Shown here piece after piece: positions 6,357 through 9,955 of a stretch of 9,955 nt of DNA. Numbering within the stretch: position 1 is the first letter of the stretch; each line of letters begins with the position of its first letter. The stretch is from Streptomyces violaceus (lineage in GTDB: Bacteria; Actinomycetota; Actinomycetes; Streptomycetales; Streptomycetaceae): positions 87,529 to 97,483 of the forward strand of contig KL569109.1 of the NCBI GenBank assembly GCA_000715635.1, read 5' to 3'. The translations under genes were made by a program, and so were the position numbers. Under the pieces are notes generated by a model that was given only the letters and a program-made list of their open reading frames with translations, did not search any database and was not told the origin of the DNA.

Positions 6357-6998
6357 ATGGCCGGCGCGATGCGCAAGATGGCGGTCTACCTCGGCCTCGT
6401 GGAGGACGATGGGTACGACGGCCGCGGATTCGACCCCGACGACGACTTCGAACCCGAACTGGACCCGGAGCCCGAGCGGGACCACCGACGGCACGAGCCG
6501 TCCCATCAGCCGCACGTCTCACATCAGCCCCAAAGGGACGAAGAGGTACGAGTCGTACAGCCGTCCGTGCCTCGCGAACCGGCCCCTCGTTCCGCTTCGC
6601 TCCCCGCGGAATCCGGCCGCCCGGCGCGCATCGCGCCCGTGGCATCCATCACACAAGAACGCGCAAGTCTGGAGAAGAACGCACCGGTGATCATGCCCAA
6701 GGTCGTGTCCGAACGAGAGCCTTACCGGATCACCACACTCCACCCACGGACCTACAACGAGGCCCGTACCATCGGGGAACACTTCCGTGAAGGCACTCCG
6801 GTGATCATGAATCTGACTGAGATGGATGACACAGACGCGAAGCGACTTGTCGACTTTGCGGCTGGTCTGGTGTTTGGTCTTCACGGCAGTATCGAGCGGG
6901 TGACGCAGAAGGTGTTCCTGTTGTCGCCTGCTAACGTCGATGTCACGGCGGAGGACAAGGCCCGCATCGCAGAGGGCGGGTTCTTCAACCAGAGCTGA
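6357..6998 (+). CDS. sepF: Cell division protein SepF, FtsZ membrane anchor
   Basis: SepF binds the FtsZ C-terminal peptide and tethers the ring to the membrane; actinobacteria lack FtsA, so this is the main anchor. It has 213 residues. The N-terminal amphipathic segment [17 protein letters not shown] (2-18) should be the membrane-binding helix. A long acidic, then His/Pro-rich linker (about 19-108) is probably disordered. The conserved SepF domain (about 110-205) holds RPRTYNEA-type sequence ([15 protein letters not shown]), [10 protein letters not shown], and the dimer-forming region [19 protein letters not shown]. The frame is open to an ATG at 6267, but the ATG at 6357 has GGAGG 9 bases upstream and gives the conserved N-terminus. 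The 129 bases between ylmE and sepF include a small hairpin, CCGCC-GATA-GGCGG (6270-6283), and no convincing promoter. Streptomyces usually has further SepF-like paralogues elsewhere. Confidence 0.97.
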   Translation: MAGAMRKMAVYLGLVEDDGYDGRGFDPDDDFEPELDPEPERDHRRHEPSHQPHVSHQPQRDEEVRVVQPSVPREPAPRSASLPAESGRPARIAPVASITQERASLEKNAPVIMPKVVSEREPYRITTLHPRTYNEARTIGEHFREGTPVIMNLTEMDDTDAKRLVDFAAGLVFGLHGSIERVTQKVFLLSPANVDVTAEDKARIAEGGFFNQS

Positions 6999-7057
6999 GA
7001 CGCACCACCGGAAACAGCAGTACCCAGCAGGGCACAGGGGAGAGGGAAGCGCAGGTC

Positions 7058-7342
7058 ATGAGCGTGGTTTTGGATGTCGTCTACATCGCGCTGATGTGCT
7101 TCCTCATCGTGCTCATCTTCCGGTTGGTCATGGACTATGTCTTCCAGTTCGCCCGCTCATGGCAACCCGGCAAGGCGATGGTGGTCGTTCTGGAGGCCAC
7201 CTACACTGTCACTGATCCACCGCTCAAGCTTCTGCGGCGGGTCATTCCGCCGCTGCGTCTCGGGGGCGTGGCGCTAGACCTGTCCTTCTTCGTACTGATG
7301 ATCATCGTCTACATCCTGATCTCGATCGTGAGCCGGCTGTGA
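7058..7342 (+). CDS. ylmG: YggT family membrane protein YlmG
   Basis: Small integral membrane protein of 94 residues with two hydrophobic segments (about 5-28 and 71-91) and a short basic loop between them. The signature region TDPPLKLLRRVIPPLRLGG (52-70) followed by VALDLS marks the YggT/YlmG family. The biochemical role is not known; relatives are linked to nucleoid or septum placement in plastids and bacteria. The ATG has a strong purine-rich site (GGGGAGAGGGAAG, 7037-7049) 8 bases upstream. It lies 59 bases after sepF and 56 bases before divIVA, in the conserved sepF-ylmG-divIVA order. Confidence 0.93.
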   Translation: MSVVLDVVYIALMCFLIVLIFRLVMDYVFQFARSWQPGKAMVVVLEATYTVTDPPLKLLRRVIPPLRLGGVALDLSFFVLMIIVYILISIVSRL

Positions 7343-7398
7343 TGAGCGATGTGACCTACCGTCTTGCCGAATGCCGACGACTACGTTGAGGTGAAGAG

Positions 7399-8538
7399 AT
7401 GCCGTTGACCCCCGAGGACGTGCGGAACAAGCAGTTCACGACCGTCCGCCTCCGAGAAGGCTATGACGAGGACGAGGTCGATGCCTTCCTCGATGAGGTC
7501 GAAGCCGAACTGACCCGCCTGCTCCGCGAGAACGAGGACCTGCGCGCCAAGCTGGCCGCGGCCACGCGCGCTGCTGCCCAGAACCAGCAGAACATGCGCA
7601 AGCCTCCGGAGCCCCAGCAGGATCAGCAGCAGCAACAGCAACAACAGCAGCAGCAGGGCATGCGCGGTCCGGGTGGTCCCGTACCCGCCGGCATATCGGG
7701 CCCGCCGCAGCAGCAGATGGGTGGCCCCATGGGTGGTCCGCCCCAGCTGCCGAGCGGTGCCCCGCAGCTGCCCGCCGGTCCCGGCGGTCAGGGTGGTCCG
7801 CAGGGCCCCGGTCCGATGGGCCAGGGTCCGGGCGGTCCGGGCCCCATGGGTCAGCCCCCGATGCAGCAGCAGATGGGTGGCCCGATGGGCGGCCCCATGG
7901 GCGGTCCGATGGGCGGCCCCGGTCAAGGAGGCCCCGGTGGCGACAGCGCCGCCCGTGTCCTCTCGCTGGCCCAGCAGACCGCCGACCAGGCGATCGCCGA
8001 GGCCCGTTCCGAAGCCAACAAGATCGTCGGGGAAGCGCGTTCGCGTGCCGAGGGTCTGGAGCGTGACGCCCGTGCCAAGGCCGACGCCCTGGAGCGGGAC
8101 GCGCAGGAGAAGCACCGCGTGGCGATGGGCTCCCTGGAGTCCGCTCGCGCCACGCTGGAGCGCAAGGTCGAGGACCTGCGCGGCTTCGAGCGCGAGTACC
8201 GCACGCGCCTGAAGTCGTACCTGGAGTCGCAGCTGCGCCAGCTGGAGACCCAGGCCGATGACTCGCTGGCTCCGCCGCGCACTCCGGCTGCCGCGTCCCT
8301 CCCGCCGTCCCCGGCGCCTTCCATGGCTCCGGCCGGCGCGAGCGCCCCGTCCTACGGTGGCGGCAACCAGACGATGGGCGGCCCCCCGTCGCAGTCCGGT
8401 CCGTCCTACGGCGGTCAGCAGCAGATGTCTCCGGCGATGACCCAGCCGATGGCGCCGGTGCGTCCGCAGGGCCCGTCGCCGATGGGCCAGGCGCCCTCGC
8501 CCATGCGGGGCTTCCTGATCGACGAGGACGACAACTGA
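7399..8538 (+). CDS. divIVA: DivIVA, polar growth coiled-coil protein
   Basis: Essential tip-organising protein in Streptomyces: it assembles at curved membrane, recruits the wall-synthesis machinery and marks branch sites. It has 379 residues. The DivIVA N-domain (1-64) carries [10 protein letters not shown] and [20 protein letters not shown], with a first coiled coil to about 60. A low-complexity Gln/Gly/Pro/Met insert fills 65-182, including 11 consecutive Gln (76-86) and four MGGP units (159-174). The second coiled coil runs about 184-288 ([19 protein letters not shown] onward). A Pro/Ser-rich tail ends in GFLIDEDDN. The tail is the region phosphorylated by AfsK in S. coelicolor, by family knowledge. 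The ATG start has GAGG 7 bases upstream. Streptomyces DivIVA is usually close to this length and longer than Bacillus DivIVA because of the insert. Termination follows at 8582. Confidence 0.97.
   Translation: MPLTPEDVRNKQFTTVRLREGYDEDEVDAFLDEVEAELTRLLRENEDLRAKLAAATRAAAQNQQNMRKPPEPQQDQQQQQQQQQQQGMRGPGGPVPAGISGPPQQQMGGPMGGPPQLPSGAPQLPAGPGGQGGPQGPGPMGQGPGGPGPMGQPPMQQQMGGPMGGPMGGPMGGPGQGGPGGDSAARVLSLAQQTADQAIAEARSEANKIVGEARSRAEGLERDARAKADALERDAQEKHRVAMGSLESARATLERKVEDLRGFEREYRTRLKSYLESQLRQLETQADDSLAPPRTPAAASLPPSPAPSMAPAGASAPSYGGGNQTMGGPPSQSGPSYGGQQQMSPAMTQPMAPVRPQGPSPMGQAPSPMRGFLIDEDDN
7624..7656 (+). repeat. Poly-glutamine codon tract in divIVA
   Basis: Eleven Gln codons in a row, a mixture of CAG and CAA, encode residues 76-86. 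The mixed codons mean this is not a pure trinucleotide repeat, so replication slippage would be limited. The tract lies in the disordered insert between the two coiled coils. Confidence 0.9.
7873..7920 (+). repeat. Four tandem 12-bp MGGP repeats in divIVA
   Basis: Four consecutive units encode Met-Gly-Gly-Pro (residues 159-174). They differ only at third codon positions. Related GGP and GPM units are scattered from about 7732 to 7944. Such tracts commonly vary in copy number between strains. Confidence 0.9.
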
Positions 8539-8581
8539 CGGCCTGATGGCCAGTAGTACGGCGTAGACATCGGCAGCGTTC

Positions 8582-8618
8582 AGGGCGAGGCCCCGGGTGG
8601 ATCCCGGGGCCTCGCCCT
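8582..8618 (+). terminator. Terminator after divIVA
   Basis: Perfect 15-bp GC-rich arms (8583-8597 and 8603-8617) surround a 5-base loop, TGGAT. An extra A-T pair closes the outside, and TTT follows. It lies 44 bases after the divIVA stop and should end the dcw transcript. Confidence 0.9.
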
Positions 8619-8621
8619 TTC

Positions 8622-8684
8622 GCCATGCCTGTGCCTGTGCCATGCCTGTTCGTGCGTGCGCAACCGCGTTCGTGCGTACGCAAC
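8622..8684. repeat. Direct-repeat block between two terminators
   Basis: GCCATGCCTGT occurs at 8622-8632 and 8639-8649. It is followed by a 17-base unit, GTTCGTGCGTGCGCAAC at 8648-8664, repeated at 8668-8684 with one change (G to A). The second copy contains the perfect palindrome TGCGTACGCA (8673-8682). No open frame here looks real. Function is unknown; it may be slippage-derived spacer. Confidence 0.7.
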
Positions 8685-8733
8685 GCCGAAGGCCCGGTCC
8701 CACCAAGATCTTTGGTGGGACCGGGCCTTCGGC
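8685..8733 (-). terminator. Terminator after ileS, probably bidirectional
   Basis: Perfect 22-bp arms (8685-8706 and 8712-8733) surround the 5-base loop GATCT. The element lies 7 bases past the ileS stop on the minus strand. No T-run follows on either strand, as is common for Streptomyces terminators. It should stop ileS transcripts and also back up the divIVA terminator. Confidence 0.88.
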
Positions 8734-8740
8734 CTGAGCG

Positions 8741-9955
8741 TTACGCCTTGCGCAGGCGGAACGTCAGGGACAGACCCTCGTCGGTGAAGGGCTCGCCGTA
8801 CGTGTCGTCCGCCTCGCCCTGCGCGAAGTCCGTCGCCAGGACCTCGTCGGCGATCAGGCCGGCGTGGCCGGTCAGGGCCGCGACCGTCGCTGCGTCCGTG
8901 GCCGTAAAGCGCAGCGCGATGCGGTCGGCCACGTCGAGGCCGCTGTTCTTGCGGGCCTCCTGGATCAGCCGGATCGCGTCACGGGCCAGGCCCGCACGCC
9001 GGAGTTCCTCCGTGATCTCCAGGTCGAGGGCGACCGTGGCACCCGAGTCCGACGCCACCGACCAGCCCTCGCGCGGCGTCTCCGTGATGATCACCTCGTC
9101 GGGAGCGAGCGTGACGGTCTCGCCGTCGACCTCCACCGACGCCGTGCCTTCGCGCAGGGCCAGGGACAGGCCGGCCGCGTCCGCGTTCGCGATCGCCTTG
9201 GCCACGTCCTGGACGCGCTTGCCGAACCGCTTGCCCAGCGCGCGGAAGTTGGCCTTGGCCGTGGTGTCCACCAGGGAGCCGCCGACATCGCTCAGTGTCG
9301 CGAGCGACTCGACGTTCAGCTCCTCCGTGATCTGTGTGCGCAGTCCGGAGTCCAGCGCGTCGAAGCCCGACGCGGCGATCAGGGCGCGGGACAGCGGCTG
9401 ACGCGTCTTGACGCCCGACTCCGCGCGCGTGGCACGGCCCAGTTCCACGAGCCGGCGCACCAGCGCCATCTGCTTCGACAACTCCGGGTCGATGGCCGTG
9501 AGGTCCGCCTGTGGCCAGGAGGACAGATGGACCGACTCCGGGGCGCCCGGGGTGACCGGAACGATCAGGTCCTGCCAGACCCGCTCGGTGATGAACGGGG
9601 TCAGCGGGGCCATGAGCTGCGTCACCGTCTCGACGACCTCGTGCAGCGTGCGCAGTGCCGCCTTGTCGCCCTGCCAGAAGCGGCGACGGGAGCGGCGCAC
9701 GTACCAGTTCGACAGGTCGTCGACGAACGCGGACAGCAGCTTGCCGGCGCGCTGGGTGTCGTAGGCGTCGAGGGCCTGGGTGACCTGGTCGGTGAGCGCG
9801 TGCAGTTCGGACAGCAGCCAGCGGTCCAGGACGGGCCGGCCGGCCGGGGCCGGGTCGGCCTCGGACGGGGCCCAGTCCGACGTACGGGCGTACAGGGCCT
9901 GGAAGGCGACCGTGTTCCAGTAGGTGAGGAGCGTCTTGCGGACGACCTCCTGGAT
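8741..9955 (-). CDS. ileS: Isoleucyl-tRNA synthetase, C-terminal 404 residues (5' part beyond window)
   Basis: Class I aminoacyl-tRNA synthetase that charges tRNA-Ile. Only the C-terminal part is here; the Rossmann core with HIGH and KMSKS motifs and the editing domain would lie to the right of the window. The frame stays open from 9955 to the TAA at 8743-8741. The visible part starts IQEVVRKTLLTYWNTVAFQA and includes VDDLSNWYVRRSRRRFW, typical of the IleRS anticodon-binding domain, and LAPLTPFITERVWQ-like sequence (MAPLTPFITERVWQ). The C-terminal extension, with LRRAGLARDAIRLIQEARKN and a run ending LTFRLRKA, is the DUF5915-type domain of the long IleRS class found in actinobacteria, which usually has about 1050 residues. 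The GTG at 9700 is an internal Val codon, not a start. The gene is convergent to divIVA. Confidence 0.95.
   Translation of the reverse strand: MQEVVRKTLLTYWNTVAFQALYARTSDWAPSEADPAPAGRPVLDRWLLSELHALTDQVTQALDAYDTQRAGKLLSAFVDDLSNWYVRRSRRRFWQGDKAALRTLHEVVETVTQLMAPLTPFITERVWQDLIVPVTPGAPESVHLSSWPQADLTAIDPELSKQMALVRRLVELGRATRAESGVKTRQPLSRALIAASGFDALDSGLRTQITEELNVESLATLSDVGGSLVDTTAKANFRALGKRFGKRVQDVAKAIANADAAGLSLALREGTASVEVDGETVTLAPDEVIITETPREGWSVASDSGATVALDLEITEELRRAGLARDAIRLIQEARKNSGLDVADRIALRFTATDAATVAALTGHAGLIADEVLATDFAQGEADDTYGEPFTDEGLSLTFRLRKA

Noticed and set aside
5573..6790. Plus-strand open frame of 405 codons overlapping ylmE and sepF
   Set aside because: Wrong frame over two conserved genes; Arg/Gly-rich translation typical of a shifted frame.
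7381..8706. Minus-strand open frame of 441 codons opposite divIVA
   Set aside because: Its poly-Leu and His/Arg-rich runs are the complement of the divIVA Gln and Gly/Pro repeats, and it runs through the terminator stems.
8625..9401. Plus-strand open frame opposite ileS
   Set aside because: The minus strand encodes a clear IleRS C-terminus, and this frame starts in the repeat block between terminators.
1..9955. CRISPR array, tRNA, rRNA, insertion sequence or prophage
   Set aside because: No regular spaced repeats, cloverleaf, transposase, or terminal inverted repeats seen; the region is core genome.

Overview
The window is a high-GC segment of the division and cell wall (dcw) cluster of an actinomycete, almost certainly Streptomyces or a close relative. 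The evidence is the strong preference for G or C at third codon positions, frequent GTG starts, the gene order ftsW-murG-ftsQ-ftsZ-ylmD(pgeF)-ylmE-sepF-ylmG-divIVA, the lack of murC between murG and ftsQ, and protein sequences that look like the Streptomyces orthologues. I recognised these families by reading the sequence; no search was run.

Layout. Positions 1-3277 hold a tight plus-strand run: ftsW (cut at its 5' end by the window edge), murG and ftsQ, with gaps of 6 and 26 bases. A 288-base gap follows (3278-3565), which is the ftsZ regulatory region. It has stacked promoter-like elements, a short open frame with its own ribosome binding site and a TTA codon, an inverted repeat, and a hairpin over the ftsZ ribosome binding site. 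Positions 3566-6227 hold ftsZ, pgeF and ylmE, almost end to end. After 129 bases comes sepF, then ylmG and divIVA (to 8538). divIVA ends at a strong perfect-stem terminator. A small block of direct repeats and a second perfect 22-bp stem follow, and the last of these serves the convergent minus-strand ileS, whose C-terminal 404 codons run off the right edge.

How the genes work together. MurG makes lipid II and FtsW polymerises it. FtsQ links the cytoplasmic ring to the periplasmic synthases. FtsZ forms the ring and SepF tethers it to the membrane. YlmG is a small membrane protein of the same neighbourhood. YlmE (PLP homeostasis) and PgeF (peptidoglycan quality control) are accessory enzymes. 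DivIVA organises polar growth. IleRS is an unrelated housekeeping neighbour.

No unknown multi-gene system is visible; the coding content is ordinary. The most interesting unexplained material is non-coding: the ftsZ leader, where a TTA-containing mini-ORF ends exactly at the 5' arm of an inverted repeat. The next most interesting items are the hairpin series at the 3' end of ftsW and the pgeF start, which lacks a ribosome binding site.
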